A stretch of DNA of 64,000 nt from Akkermansia muciniphila (GTDB taxonomy: Bacteria > Verrucomicrobiota > Verrucomicrobiia > Verrucomicrobiales > Akkermansiaceae): assembly GCA_945888515.1 (NCBI GenBank), contig CAMDAD010000001.1:62001-126000 (forward strand). Reading direction: 5' to 3'. The translations under genes and the position numbers were made by a program. Below, one piece after another: positions 42,374 to 52,178 of the stretch; the stretch's first letter is position 1; each line of letters starts with the position of its first letter. The notes below the pieces were generated by a model. That model had not been told where the DNA came from and did no database searches. It saw only the letters and a program-made list of their open reading frames with translations.

Positions 42374-43987
42374 TCAATCGGTTTCTTCCAAGGAAATATC
42401 CTTCCACGGGTGGTTGTCTAACAACAAAGGATGCCAACCTTTGACAGAGGGATGATGCAGGTAATTTCGGGCTTGCCAGGCGAAAGGAAGAATGGGGCGC
42501 TCCTCCATCAACAGCTTTTCTGCCATTTCAAAAACGCGCATCCGCTGCGCAGGATCGGCGCTGTGGGCGGCTTCGGAGAGAAGTCGCTCATATTCCTCAC
42601 TATACCACCCCGTGTTGTTGTTGCCATTGCCCTTGGTCCACATCAGCAGGAATGTGGTCGGATCAAGGTAATCACCCACCCAGCCCGCAGAGGAAATATC
42701 ATAATCGAGCTTGTTTTGTGTATCGATGTAGGAAGCGAAATCCATCGTGCGGATATCCACGACGATGCCGAGGTGCTCTTTCCACATGGCCTGGATGGCC
42801 TCGGACAAATTACGACCACTACCACCAGAGATCAGGATCGAGTAACGAGGAAAACCCTTGCCTGCGGGATAACCGGCCTCAGCAAGGAGAGCGCGGGCTT
42901 TTTCCGGATCAAAGCAGATCACGGCCTCGGGACTGAATTCACCCAGCTTAGGACTGAAGGAAGTGGCGGGCTCGTAGCCCCGCTGGATCGTCTTACAGAT
43001 CGCCTCTCCATCGATCGCCATCGACAAGGCCTTGCGCACGCGCACGTCGTTCAAACCGGGTCGATTGATGTTGATACGCAGGAATTGTGATCCGATATAC
43101 GGCTCCATTTTCAGAGACTCGGGATGGTTCTGTTGCATGTAGGGAATCATATCCACCGGCACGCGGTAAGTGGTATGCAGCTGTCCAGCAAGAAAGGCGC
43201 GCGCTTCCGTGTAGGGATTTTCCACAGGAAGAAATCGGATGCCGTTGAGCTTCACGTTCGCTACGTCCCAATACTTCGGGTTTTTCGCGACCTCGATATG
43301 ATCGTTCAGCTGCCAAGACTTCAGGACGAAGGGTCCGTTGCAAACCAGATTGCCGACAGCCGTCCAAGGCGTGAACGGCTCGGTCATTTTACCGTGGGTA
43401 AGCACCGCGTGCTTGGGCACGGGAAACCAAGTGAAATGCCGCGTCACCCCGGGCAGATACGGCACTGGTTCTTTCATAGTGAGCTCCAGAGTGAATTCAT
43501 CGATCACCTTGACTCCCACTTCGCCAAATTCCTTGACCTCTCCCAGCTTATATTCCTCGGCATTTTTGATGAAATAGAGCATCTCGCAATAGGGAGAGGG
43601 AAACTCGGGATGCAGCATGCGATGGTAGGCGAAAGCGAAATCATGAGCCGTGAGAGAATTCCCATCAGACCACTTCGCATTGTGCCGCAGATGAAACACC
43701 CAACGGGTGAAGTCTTCATTGTGCTCCCACTTTTCCGCCACGCCCGGCATCATTTGCGTGTCGCTGGTCGGGTGGTCTGCCACCAGACCCTCGAACAAGG
43801 AAGAGAGCACTTTGTTTTCCACCACGCTTGTCACGAGTTGCAGATCGAGCGCCTTCGGCTCGCTGCTATTGCCCACGAGAAGAATTTGATCGCGATTCGC
43901 CTTCTGCACCTGTGTCTCGCGCTGACATGCCCACAAGAGAAATGCCAAGCCTAGTAACCAGAGTCTGCATAAGTTCATCATGTTCAT
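42374..43987 (-). CDS. oppA: Oligopeptide-binding lipoprotein (OppA-type)
   Basis: 537 residues from ATG 43987 with a lipobox LLWAC. It has the SBP_bac_5 architecture: LSSLFEGLVADHP, VFHLRHNAKWSDG, DVRVRKALSMAIDGE. It captures peptides in the periplasm for OppBC. Confidence 0.94.
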   Translation of the reverse strand: MNMMNLCRLWLLGLAFLLWACQRETQVQKANRDQILLVGNSSEPKALDLQLVTSVVENKVLSSLFEGLVADHPTSDTQMMPGVAEKWEHNEDFTRWVFHLRHNAKWSDGNSLTAHDFAFAYHRMLHPEFPSPYCEMLYFIKNAEEYKLGEVKEFGEVGVKVIDEFTLELTMKEPVPYLPGVTRHFTWFPVPKHAVLTHGKMTEPFTPWTAVGNLVCNGPFVLKSWQLNDHIEVAKNPKYWDVANVKLNGIRFLPVENPYTEARAFLAGQLHTTYRVPVDMIPYMQQNHPESLKMEPYIGSQFLRININRPGLNDVRVRKALSMAIDGEAICKTIQRGYEPATSFSPKLGEFSPEAVICFDPEKARALLAEAGYPAGKGFPRYSILISGGSGRNLSEAIQAMWKEHLGIVVDIRTMDFASYIDTQNKLDYDISSAGWVGDYLDPTTFLLMWTKGNGNNNTGWYSEEYERLLSEAAHSADPAQRMRVFEMAEKLLMEERPILPFAWQARNYLHHPSVKGWHPLLLDNHPWKDISLEETD

Positions 43988-44067
43988 TTGAAAGATGGTC
44001 AGGATACCCCCCTGATGCAAGTGGATAAGCGGCAAAATCAATGATTTGTGTCTCTTGACGCGGGATC

Positions 44068-45147
44068 TCAGAGCCATTTCTCAAAGACTTGGGACAACCT
44101 GCCGCTCTTCTCTAACATGAGCCGCCGCTCCGCTGGTAAGGTCGCAGCGCCAACCTCCGCATAGCCCATGCGGTCGCGGAAAAACACCACCGCGCGGTTC
44201 GTAAGGGCAAACACCCGCGGGATTTTTTTCTCCACCGCCATCTGCTCAGCATGCCGCACCAGATCCGCTCCGTAGCCGCGACCTTCGTGCGCCTGCTTGA
44301 CGTAGAGGCAGGCCACCTCAGCACATTGATCATGCGGATACTGATGCAGCGCCACGCAGCCCACCACGTTGTCATCGATCAGCATCACGCGATAGTCTCC
44401 GATACGACTCTCGATTTCCTCGTAATTTCGCGGTACTAAAAAACTCCGCCGCACCGAGCGACCGATCATGCCTAACAACTCCGGAATGTCCTCCGCCGCC
44501 AAGGCACGGATGAGACGGTAGCTGTCGGCGTGCACCATCGTGCCCACCCCTTCGTTGGAAAACAGTTCGTCCACCAACACGCCCTGCTGCAAACCATCTA
44601 ACACATGCACCCGCGGCACACCGCGTCCGCATGCGATCGCCGCTTGCTCAAGTAACTCAGCCCCCACCACATCCGGCCCCGCCGCCATCGCTGGCACATC
44701 AGCAGCACGCACCGCATGCACGGGTGCGCCATCCACAAGAATCCCTTTTTCCAGCAGCGCAATCAACTTGCTGGCGCCGAGAGCGATCACCAGATTGACC
44801 ACCGCCTCATCAAGCGCGCTGTGACCAGTGGCGTCCACCACAGGCACCTGACCGCGGCCGAGAATGTCGCGCGTCTCCTGCTGCAAGCGCGGGCTGTTGA
44901 TGGGCTCGCGCGCCATCGCCACTTTGATTTCGCACTCGAGACTCCAGTCATACAAATCCTTCACATCTCCGCCGAGCACCACGATCACCAGCTTCACCCC
45001 TACGTCCTCCAGCGATGCCAGATCCAACAAACATTCCGCTACCGCCGCCTCGGGCAATTTCCCAGCCTCGATCATCACCACGAAAAGTCGTCCGCGGAAT
45101 TGCGGGACATACTGCAACACAGCCCTCACGTCATTTTGCACAAGCAC
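44068..45147 (-). CDS. argA: N-acetylglutamate synthase (amino-acid kinase + GNAT)
   Basis: 359 residues from GTG 45147. The N-terminal ~215 residues are an amino-acid-kinase domain (LVIVVLGGDVKDLYDW, VVDATGHSALDEA) and the C-terminal ~145 residues a GNAT domain (CLYVKQAHEGRGYGADLVRH is the acetyl-CoA loop; FFRDRMGYAEVG follows). This order is that of ArgA, first step of arginine synthesis. It is shorter than the usual ~440 residues. It is probably feedback-inhibited by arginine through the kinase domain. Confidence 0.85.
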   Translation of the reverse strand: MLVQNDVRAVLQYVPQFRGRLFVVMIEAGKLPEAAVAECLLDLASLEDVGVKLVIVVLGGDVKDLYDWSLECEIKVAMAREPINSPRLQQETRDILGRGQVPVVDATGHSALDEAVVNLVIALGASKLIALLEKGILVDGAPVHAVRAADVPAMAAGPDVVGAELLEQAAIACGRGVPRVHVLDGLQQGVLVDELFSNEGVGTMVHADSYRLIRALAAEDIPELLGMIGRSVRRSFLVPRNYEEIESRIGDYRVMLIDDNVVGCVALHQYPHDQCAEVACLYVKQAHEGRGYGADLVRHAEQMAVEKKIPRVFALTNRAVVFFRDRMGYAEVGAATLPAERRLMLEKSGRLSQVFEKWL

Positions 45148-45193
45148 CTCCTGTCACAGCAACCGCCTCACGGCAAGCATGGATTTCAGCGCG

Positions 45194-46030
45194 TCAGATT
45201 CCGTCGGCTTGTTCCTTGCCCCCCTGACCACCCCGACCCTTGAGCAGCCACGAAAACGCGAACAAGGTCGCCTGAAACAGCACGATGCAAGCCGCGGGGG
45301 AGGCGTCGCTGTGAAAACTGATCATCACTCCCAGCACCGTGGAGCACAACGCCGTCGCGCTGGCAATCCACAGCATGCGATCAAAACGATCGCTCCACAA
45401 AAACGCCGTTGCCCCCGGCGTGATCAACATCGCTGTGACAAGAATGATTCCTACCGCTTTCAGCGAAACGACGATTGCCAGCGAGAGCAATGCCAGCAAT
45501 CCGTAGTGCAGCATCCGCACTGGCAGAGCCATCACCCGTGCCTGCGCGGGATCGAAGCACATGAGCAGAAAGTCCCGACGTTTCAGCAACAGCACCGATA
45601 GCACCACCGTGACCACGAGCACAATTTCTCGCCATTCTTGCAGTCCGATTCCTAGGATGTTTCCGAACAATATATGATCCAGATGCAACTCGGAGGGAAC
45701 CTTGCTAAACAACACCAGCCCCACCGCGAATAAGCCCGTGAACACCACTCCCATCGCCGTGTCCTCCTTAATGCGGCTGTTATTTTTGATCCAGCCCGTT
45801 CCCACCGCGCAGAGCAATCCCGAGAGAAAGGCACCGATCAACAAAGGCAGGCCAACCACATAGGCGAGAACAATTCCCGGCAACACCGCGTGCGATATGG
45901 CATCGCCCATCAGCGACCACCCACGCAAAATCAAAAAACACGACAACACCGCACTCATCACCGCGATCAACGAGCCGATCACCATCGCCGAGCGCAAAAA
46001 TTCGTATTGAAATGGCTCCAAAAAGTTCAT
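45194..46030 (-). CDS. Mn/Zn ABC transporter permease 2
   Basis: 278 residues, ABC-3 family with about eight membrane helices; GWSLMGDAISHAVLPGIVLA is the family hallmark. It overlaps the first permease by 4 bp (ATGA). A His-free polar C-terminus (KGRGGQGGKEQ) is visible. It is the last gene of a four-gene metal uptake operon next to a DtxR/MntR regulator. Confidence 0.93.
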   Translation of the reverse strand: MNFLEPFQYEFLRSAMVIGSLIAVMSAVLSCFLILRGWSLMGDAISHAVLPGIVLAYVVGLPLLIGAFLSGLLCAVGTGWIKNNSRIKEDTAMGVVFTGLFAVGLVLFSKVPSELHLDHILFGNILGIGLQEWREIVLVVTVVLSVLLLKRRDFLLMCFDPAQARVMALPVRMLHYGLLALLSLAIVVSLKAVGIILVTAMLITPGATAFLWSDRFDRMLWIASATALCSTVLGVMISFHSDASPAACIVLFQATLFAFSWLLKGRGGQGGKEQADGI

Positions 46031-46878
46031 GGTCGAGACTCCTTTCTCGCCTGCCTACGCTGCGCCAGAATCCCATGCTGCGGCGCCGCCACTAGACATA
46101 CTAAAAACACGATGGTTTGTAAAGTGACGATACATCCGCCCGTGCTACCATTGGCATAGTAGCTAGCATACGCACCGATCGCAGACGTGCTAACACCCAA
46201 GAACGCGGAAATTCCCATCATGCGAGAAAAACGATTGGTCAGCAAATACGCGGTCGCTCCCGGTGTGATAAGCATCGCCACCACCAGCAATGCACCCACA
46301 GTTAGCAACGCCGCCACAGCCGTAGCACTCAACAAAGTCAGCAACAATGTGTGCAGCCTCCCCGCACTCATCCCCATCGCCCGCGCCTGTTGCTGATCGA
46401 AGCAAAACAGCAACAGATCACGCCACTTGACCGCGAGGATCGCCAGTGCCAGTGCACTGATGATCACCACCTGCACGATGTCCGCGGATGCCATTCCCAG
46501 CACGTTGCCAAACACGATGCTCTTCAAATCAACGCGTGAGGGATACAAGGAGATCAACAACAAACCGAAGGCGAAAAATGTCGTGAAGACAATGCCCAGA
46601 ACGGCATCTTCCCGCAGCCGCGATTTTGCCTTAATCAAGGCCATGGCACCTGCCGCCAATAGACCAGAAACAAACGAGCCGAGCGCAAAAGGCAGCCCCA
46701 CAATGTAGGCGATCACTACGCCAGGCACCACCGCATGCGAGAGCGCGTCCCCCATCAGTGACCATCCTTTCAACGTAACGAATGCCGAGAGTAAACCACA
46801 CACACCCCCAATCAAAGCGCAGACCCAGATCGCCCGAATCATGTAGTCGTAATGAAAAGGTATGAGCCAATGATCCAT
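46027..46878 (-). CDS. Mn/Zn ABC transporter permease 1
   Basis: 283 residues, ABC-3 family; GWSLMGDALSHAVVPGVVIA is nearly the same hallmark as in the neighbour, so the two permeases arose by duplication. They would form a heterodimeric channel. It lies 6 bp downstream of the ATPase gene. Confidence 0.93.
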   Translation of the reverse strand: MDHWLIPFHYDYMIRAIWVCALIGGVCGLLSAFVTLKGWSLMGDALSHAVVPGVVIAYIVGLPFALGSFVSGLLAAGAMALIKAKSRLREDAVLGIVFTTFFAFGLLLISLYPSRVDLKSIVFGNVLGMASADIVQVVIISALALAILAVKWRDLLLFCFDQQQARAMGMSAGRLHTLLLTLLSATAVAALLTVGALLVVAMLITPGATAYLLTNRFSRMMGISAFLGVSTSAIGAYASYYANGSTGGCIVTLQTIVFLVCLVAAPQHGILAQRRQARKESRP

Positions 46879-46884
46879 TTTGCT

Positions 46885-47781
46885 TTAGAGCTCCTCCTTG
46901 CGTTTCTTCAGCAAATCCTCGCGACCTTCGCGGTCCTTGTATTCGAGATGACCATCCTTGCCGAATACCAAGGGACGCTCGTCATCGGTGAGCACCTTGA
47001 CAGCACGGCCATCGTGCGACTGGATAGTAGATTCCTCAAAGTGGAAATGTCGTAACTGTCCGCCGAAGGCCAAAGTGAGATTTTGCTCGGTGAAAATGTC
47101 TTCTGTCCGACCGTAGGCGAGAACCTTGCGATTGATCAAGACCACCTGGTCACAGAACTCCGGCACCGAGCCGAGATTGTGCGTCGATACCAGAATCACG
47201 CATCCCTCAGACCGCAGCTCGCGCAGCAGAGTGATGATGGCATCCTCGGTCGTGACATCCACCCCAGTGAACGGCTCATCCAACAAAATCAATCGACCAC
47301 CTTGGGCCAGCGCCCGGGCGAGGAACACGCGTTTTTTTTGCCCTCCCGAGAGTTCGCCGATTTGGCGATCGCGGAACTCCCACATGCCAACGCGACGCAG
47401 GCTTTGTTCCACTGCCTGTCGATCCACGGCACGCGGAATGCGTAAAAAATTCATCGCTCCATAGCGCCCCATCATCACCACATCAAACACACTCACAGGA
47501 AATGACCAATCGACCTCCTCCGACTGCGGCACATAGGCGACAATATGATTTTTCAGCGCCTCCCGCACCGGCGCCTTATTGATGGCCACGGTTCCAGAAC
47601 TCGGCTTCACAAAGCCCATGATGCTTTTGAACAAAGTCGATTTGCCACTGCCATTCACGCCCACCAGCGCGCAGATCGTGCCGCCGCGCAGGGAAAACGT
47701 CGCACCATGGAGCGCGGCATGGCCATTGCCATAGATGACGGAGATGTCGTTGACGTCAAGTGTGATGGTTTCCTGGCTCAT
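46885..47781 (-). CDS. Mn/Zn ABC transporter ATP-binding protein
   Basis: 298 residues: Walker [16 protein letters not shown], signature [19 protein letters not shown] and Walker [13 protein letters not shown]. The C-terminal ~60 residues beyond the usual ATPase ([12 protein letters not shown] and beyond) are an extra tail with charged ends. The start overlaps the stop of the binding-protein gene as ATGA. Confidence 0.95.
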   Translation of the reverse strand: MSQETITLDVNDISVIYGNGHAALHGATFSLRGGTICALVGVNGSGKSTLFKSIMGFVKPSSGTVAINKAPVREALKNHIVAYVPQSEEVDWSFPVSVFDVVMMGRYGAMNFLRIPRAVDRQAVEQSLRRVGMWEFRDRQIGELSGGQKKRVFLARALAQGGRLILLDEPFTGVDVTTEDAIITLLRELRSEGCVILVSTHNLGSVPEFCDQVVLINRKVLAYGRTEDIFTEQNLTLAFGGQLRHFHFEESTIQSHDGRAVKVLTDDERPLVFGKDGHLEYKDREGREDLLKKRKEEL

Positions 47782-48698
47782 GGCTCTGGCAAAAATCCAT
47801 GGACGATGGTCTCTGCGTTCTGTTCTAACAAATCCAGATACGTGGGCACCGGACCATCGGCATCCGTTAGGGAATCGACATATAAAACACCACCATAGCG
47901 GGCACCCGTTTCCTGCGCTACCTGCCGCATCGGCTTATCGCTCACCGTGCTCTCAGAAAACACTACTGGAATCTTTTGTGATAATACCACATCGATCACC
48001 GCCTGCACCTGTTGCGGAGTGCCTTGGGCATCAGCATTGATGGGCCAGAGATACAGTGCCTGCATGCCATAATCGTGGCACAAGTAGGAAAACGCTCCCT
48101 CACTGGTGACGAGTTGTCGCTGTCCTGCTGGGATTTTTTCCAGACTTGCGCGCAACGGTCCATCCAGCGCGCGGATTCTTGTTTTATAGGACTCGGCATT
48201 TGCCCGATAGAGGCTCTCGTTCTTCGCATCCGCCTTCGCCAATGCCGCGCATATGTTATCCACATACATCAGCGCATGAGTCGGCGACATCCACGCATGC
48301 GGATTCGGCTTCCCATCATAGGGACCACCGCTGATGCTGATCGGCGCAATGCCGGAGGAGACAACCACGTTCGGCACATCGCCGAGATGCTGGTAAAATT
48401 TCTCGAACCACGCTTCGAGATTCATGCCGTTCGATAAAATCAAGTCCGCCTGCTGCGCACGCACGATGTCCTTCGGCGTCGGTTCATAGCCATGGATTTC
48501 GGCACCGGGTTTGGTCAGCGATTCCACTACTGCGGCGTCCCCCGCCACCTCCCGTGCCATATCAGCAATGATGGTAAAGGTAGTGAGCACGATCAACCGC
48601 TCGTCACCACGGCGCGCCGACTGTTTTTGACAGTATACCGACAACAAGGCAGTGATGATCAGGAAAAAGAAATGAATACGTCGCAGGAATGGCATCAT
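47778..48698 (-). CDS. Mn/Zn ABC transporter substrate-binding lipoprotein
   Basis: 306 residues, cluster A-I metal-binding protein. The signal ends in a lipobox-like LLSVYC. Likely ligands are His in [10 protein letters not shown], His in NPHAWMSP, Glu in [13 protein letters not shown] and an Asp near VLYVDSL. Without a long His-rich loop it is more like Mn (PsaA/SitA) than ZnuA proteins. It is the first gene of the operon, 30 bp from the candidate operator at 48729. Confidence 0.92.
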   Translation of the reverse strand: MMPFLRRIHFFFLIITALLSVYCQKQSARRGDERLIVLTTFTIIADMAREVAGDAAVVESLTKPGAEIHGYEPTPKDIVRAQQADLILSNGMNLEAWFEKFYQHLGDVPNVVVSSGIAPISISGGPYDGKPNPHAWMSPTHALMYVDNICAALAKADAKNESLYRANAESYKTRIRALDGPLRASLEKIPAGQRQLVTSEGAFSYLCHDYGMQALYLWPINADAQGTPQQVQAVIDVVLSQKIPVVFSESTVSDKPMRQVAQETGARYGGVLYVDSLTDADGPVPTYLDLLEQNAETIVHGFLPEP

Positions 48699-48728
48699 TT
48701 AGGAAAAAATTCGTCTTCGCGAAAGATT

Positions 48729-48742
48729 TTAGACGAGACTAA
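48729..48742. promoter_or_regulatory. DtxR/MntR-type operator
   Basis: TTAGACGAGACTAA has TTAG-N6-CTAA symmetry, the frame of the DtxR-family box (TTAGG...CCTAA). It lies in the 112-bp divergent region between the metal transporter (start 48698) and the MntR-like gene (start 48811), where a self-regulating repressor would bind. Confidence 0.6.
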
Positions 48743-48810
48743 CTTTCTCTTCAAGTACTATTTTTCCAAAGTCGCTTGTCAACTTTGTCGAAATCCCCTA
48801 AAAGCCGTCT

Positions 48811-49239
48811 GTGCCCAAATCCGCGTCTACGTCCATCGCTTCCCAGGATTATCTGGAGCAGATCTTTCACCTCATCGCCCTCAAGGGCTATGCGCGGTCG
48901 GTGGACATTGCCGCCAATCTTGGCGTCTCGCAGGCCAGTGTCTCGGCCATGCTCAAGCGCCTCGGCACTGATGGCTTGGTTGTGTATGAAAAATACCGTG
49001 GTGTGATCCTCACTCCTAAGGGCAGCGACCTCGCGCAGCACATCATCAAGCGCCACGAAGTCCTTACCCGACTGCTCCGTCACTTCGGACTGGATGAGGA
49101 AACGATCTATCGTGATGTCGAAGGCATGGAGCACCACATTTCCGCCCAAACTCTCAAGGCTTTCACTCTTCTCGCCAACGAACTCGACCAAAGCCCCGCA
49201 CTATGCCGCACGCTGAAGCGCAAGGTTCGCGGGAACTGA
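48811..49239 (+). CDS. mntR: MntR/DtxR-family metal-dependent repressor
   Basis: 142 residues from GTG 48811. The winged helix-turn-helix is ARSVDIAANLGVSQASVSAM; the dimerisation domain carries Glu, Cys and His ligands (EHHISAQT near residues 107-114). It has no SH3 domain, as in MntR proteins. It is divergent from the Mn/Zn transporter, which it probably represses when metal is sufficient. Confidence 0.92.
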   Translation: MPKSASTSIASQDYLEQIFHLIALKGYARSVDIAANLGVSQASVSAMLKRLGTDGLVVYEKYRGVILTPKGSDLAQHIIKRHEVLTRLLRHFGLDEETIYRDVEGMEHHISAQTLKAFTLLANELDQSPALCRTLKRKVRGN

Positions 49240-49301
49240 GAGCCCTAGCAGTCCCAGAAAACTCCTCGCAACTTTTCGCCCGCCGGAGGATTACCGTCAT
49301 C

Positions 49302-49511
49302 ATGAAATCAGGGCTTGCCTCTCTGACCTGTGTTTTCTCCCTACTCTCCGTCGCATCCGCCCGGGAGTCGATCACGCTCGATCTCAAGGTCGAGCAAACC
49401 GCTCGGCAGGCTCTGGCATTTCCCGCATCTACTCCCGGTCAAGATACCAAAGCGAGATCCAATACATCCACCAGCAAGGTCATCGCTACCCGGATCAAGC
49501 CACGACGCTGA
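49302..49511 (+). CDS. Small secreted hypothetical protein
   Basis: 69 residues from ATG 49302, with GGAGGA 11 bp before it. It has a signal peptide (ASLTCVFSLLSVASA) and a basic, Ser/Thr-rich mature part. No family is recognised. It lies after mntR on the same strand. Confidence 0.5.
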   Translation: MKSGLASLTCVFSLLSVASARESITLDLKVEQTARQALAFPASTPGQDTKARSNTSTSKVIATRIKPRR

Positions 49512-49549
49512 TGGTGAAATTTTTCCGCGAAATTTCCGCGTCGTAACAC

Positions 49550-50077
49550 TCAGGGCGTGGCCTGATGGCGCACGCTCGCCAGGATCTGCTCGGCTTTTTT
49601 GCGCCGTTCCTCATTCGTTTCGAACACAATCTGGATCGTCCACAAGGTCTGCTCCTTGAGAAAATAGACGGACTCCACCGTCAGCGGCTTCGTTTCCACC
49701 TGCGCAGAAAATGACAAGCGCTGCGCCGGCAGATTGGACACCGTGACCCATGCCGTGCTCTGCATCGGCTTCGCAACACCGGGCCTGCGCCCCATCGCCG
49801 CTGCCGCTTGTTTGACAAAATTGTTCAACTCCATGGGCGTCCCTGGCATGTAATCCGTGCGGGCCACCGTGATTTCCATACCGTCCGCGACACAAATGTC
49901 ACTGCTCATCGCACGCACGGAATTGCTCACTGCAGTATCCGCCGTGCGCTGGTAACGGGTCGCGCTGCGGAATTCACCGTCGCAACGGAGTCGCACCTGA
50001 TGCACCGTATGATCGATCGGCTCCGACAGCGCCACCGTTGCGAACGATAACAAAAAGACAAGGACTTTACCAAACAT
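49550..50077 (-). CDS. Secreted protein of unknown function
   Basis: 175 residues from ATG 50077 with a signal peptide (VFLLSFATVALS). The mature part looks alpha/beta with two Cys (CDGEF, DICVADG). I do not recognise the family. It lies between the helicase and mntR-side genes. Confidence 0.6.
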   Translation of the reverse strand: MFGKVLVFLLSFATVALSEPIDHTVHQVRLRCDGEFRSATRYQRTADTAVSNSVRAMSSDICVADGMEITVARTDYMPGTPMELNNFVKQAAAAMGRRPGVAKPMQSTAWVTVSNLPAQRLSFSAQVETKPLTVESVYFLKEQTLWTIQIVFETNEERRKKAEQILASVRHQATP

Positions 50078-50136
50078 GCAAATAAGCTAACAGATCACAG
50101 CTCATCGCACCACGGTAAAAATCATACCCACCGATC

Positions 50137-52173
50137 TCAAAACGGCTCATCCTCATCATCCCAGGAATTGCCCACTTTCCATTCCTCCACCATCGAAGCC
50201 GGGAAGTCGTTGAGAAAACGCGAGGGCTGTTGCATGACTTCGCCACTGTATGATTTCGGATTGATCATCGGATAGAGCAGGTAAAGCTGATCCTTGGCCC
50301 GTGTGATCGCTACGTAAAACAAACGGCGCTCTTCTTCTAGCATCGCATTGTCATCGGACTCGAGGATGCGCCCGTTGGGAAATTGCCCCTCGGCCAGCCA
50401 GATAAGAAATACGGCTTTCCATTCCAGGCCTTTGGATTGATGGATCGATGACAAAGTCACCTTCGCCTGCTCTTCCTCCTCCTGCGGCGCGTTCGGGTCA
50501 ACATCGGTATTGCTGAGCAGCGACATCTGCTCCAAGAAGAGCTCTATGTTATCAAAACCGCTGCTGAATTCCATCATCTTCTCAATGTCGCTGCGGCGGG
50601 CATCATAGTTGTCGAAGGTGACCTTCAGGTAATCATCATACATCCCCTCCAGCACGCTGTAAATCATGTCATAGGGCTTGGCAAAACCCTCTTCGCGCAC
50701 CATTTCATCGAGGATGTAGCCCACCTGCTTCCAGTCAGCCTCAGATTTTTTCGGCACTTTGATCTGGGAAAAAAACGAGGAGAATTTTTCTGGTGGTCGG
50801 TCTTTTTCTGCCCATCCCGTTTTCCACCAGGAATTCCACATTTTATCCGAAGTGGTGGCACCCACGCCTGGCAGCAGCTCGACCATTCGCTTGAACGCCA
50901 CCTCATCGCGGCGGTTGGTCACGAAACGCAGAAACGCGCTCACGTCCTTGATGTGTGCTTGTTCAAAAAATCGTAGACCGCTGGTGATCGCAAAGGGAAT
51001 GCCGCGCAGGGTCAGCTCCATTTGCACTTCCAGACTCTGGAAATGAGCGCGATACAAAATCGCAATCTCTTCCAGCGCGATTCCCTCCTCCTGCAATTCC
51101 ACAATGCGCTGCCCGACGAAGGAGGCCTGCATCGTGGGATCCTCCACCACCACCATCGCTGGCTTCATCAGACCGCCGGTCCGCTCGGCCCGTAGGTTCT
51201 TGTCAAAGCGCTCGGTGTTCGCGCGAATCGCTTCGTTCGAGAGATCCAAAATTTCCGGCACGCTGCGGTAGTTGGTCTCGATCGCATACGTGCGACACGG
51301 CCGTTGCTGGTGCGGAAACGCGAGGATGTTTTTCATGTTCGCCCCGCGCCAGGAATAGATCGACTGCGCGTCATCGCCCACCACCATCAGGCTGTTGCTC
51401 TCTCCTTCTAACAATTCGATTAGCTCACATTGCACGAGGTTCGTATCTTGAAATTCATCAACGAGAATATGGCGGAATTTTTTCCGATAGAGCGCCAGCA
51501 AATCCGCCCTTGTCCGCAGCAACTCCACGGTCTTGACCAGCAGGTCATCGAAATCCATCGAGTTCGTCTGTTGTTTTTTAGCGATGTATGCCACGCGTAT
51601 GGTCTCGATTTCCTCGAACCACTCCTCGAAATACTCGTAGCGCTCGCCGATAATGTCCTCCAGCGCTTGGCCGGTGTTCACCACCAGACTGAAAATCGAT
51701 GCCAACACGTCCGCTTTCGGGAAACGTTTTTTGTCCTGCTTGGAATCGCGTTTGCCGATGAGGGACTGGATCATCGACTTCTGGTCATCCCGATCCAGAA
51801 TGGTGAGCGAGCGGGTGAATCCAATCTCCTCCGCATGGCGACGGAGAATGCGGCTGCCGATCGAGTGAAAGGTCCCCGCCCACAGGTCCGAGGTATCCTG
51901 AGTCACCAGCTCGCGCACCCTGCCTATCATCTCGCGCGCGGCCTTATTCGTGAATGTCAGTAAAAGGATATGGCGGGCCTCCACCCCCTGATCCAAGAGC
52001 CACGCCACGCGATACGTGAGCGTACGAGTTTTCCCCGAACCGGCCCCCGCGATGACAAGCGCGCGGCCCTCCGGCGAACTCACGGCAGCGTATTGTTCGT
52101 CGTTCAGTTCCTTGCGGTAGTCGATGCCGGATGCCGCAACGCTCTTGCAGTGAATTTGGTATTCGCGCGCCAT
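50137..52173 (-). CDS. UvrD/PcrA-type superfamily 1 DNA helicase
   Basis: 678 residues from ATG 52173. Motif I AGAGSGKTRTLTYR, motif II ILVDEFQDTN, motif III VVGDDAQSIYSWRGA, motif IV region AIETNYRS and motif VI LFYVAITRAKDQLYL are all present. It unwinds DNA in repair and replication restart. It is 5 bp after the AGCS gene. Confidence 0.95.
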   Translation of the reverse strand: MAREYQIHCKSVAASGIDYRKELNDEQYAAVSSPEGRALVIAGAGSGKTRTLTYRVAWLLDQGVEARHILLLTFTNKAAREMIGRVRELVTQDTSDLWAGTFHSIGSRILRRHAEEIGFTRSLTILDRDDQKSMIQSLIGKRDSKQDKKRFPKADVLASIFSLVVNTGQALEDIIGERYEYFEEWFEEIETIRVAYIAKKQQTNSMDFDDLLVKTVELLRTRADLLALYRKKFRHILVDEFQDTNLVQCELIELLEGESNSLMVVGDDAQSIYSWRGANMKNILAFPHQQRPCRTYAIETNYRSVPEILDLSNEAIRANTERFDKNLRAERTGGLMKPAMVVVEDPTMQASFVGQRIVELQEEGIALEEIAILYRAHFQSLEVQMELTLRGIPFAITSGLRFFEQAHIKDVSAFLRFVTNRRDEVAFKRMVELLPGVGATTSDKMWNSWWKTGWAEKDRPPEKFSSFFSQIKVPKKSEADWKQVGYILDEMVREEGFAKPYDMIYSVLEGMYDDYLKVTFDNYDARRSDIEKMMEFSSGFDNIELFLEQMSLLSNTDVDPNAPQEEEEQAKVTLSSIHQSKGLEWKAVFLIWLAEGQFPNGRILESDDNAMLEEERRLFYVAITRAKDQLYLLYPMINPKSYSGEVMQQPSRFLNDFPASMVEEWKVGNSWDDEDEPF

Positions 52174-52178
52174 GCCTC

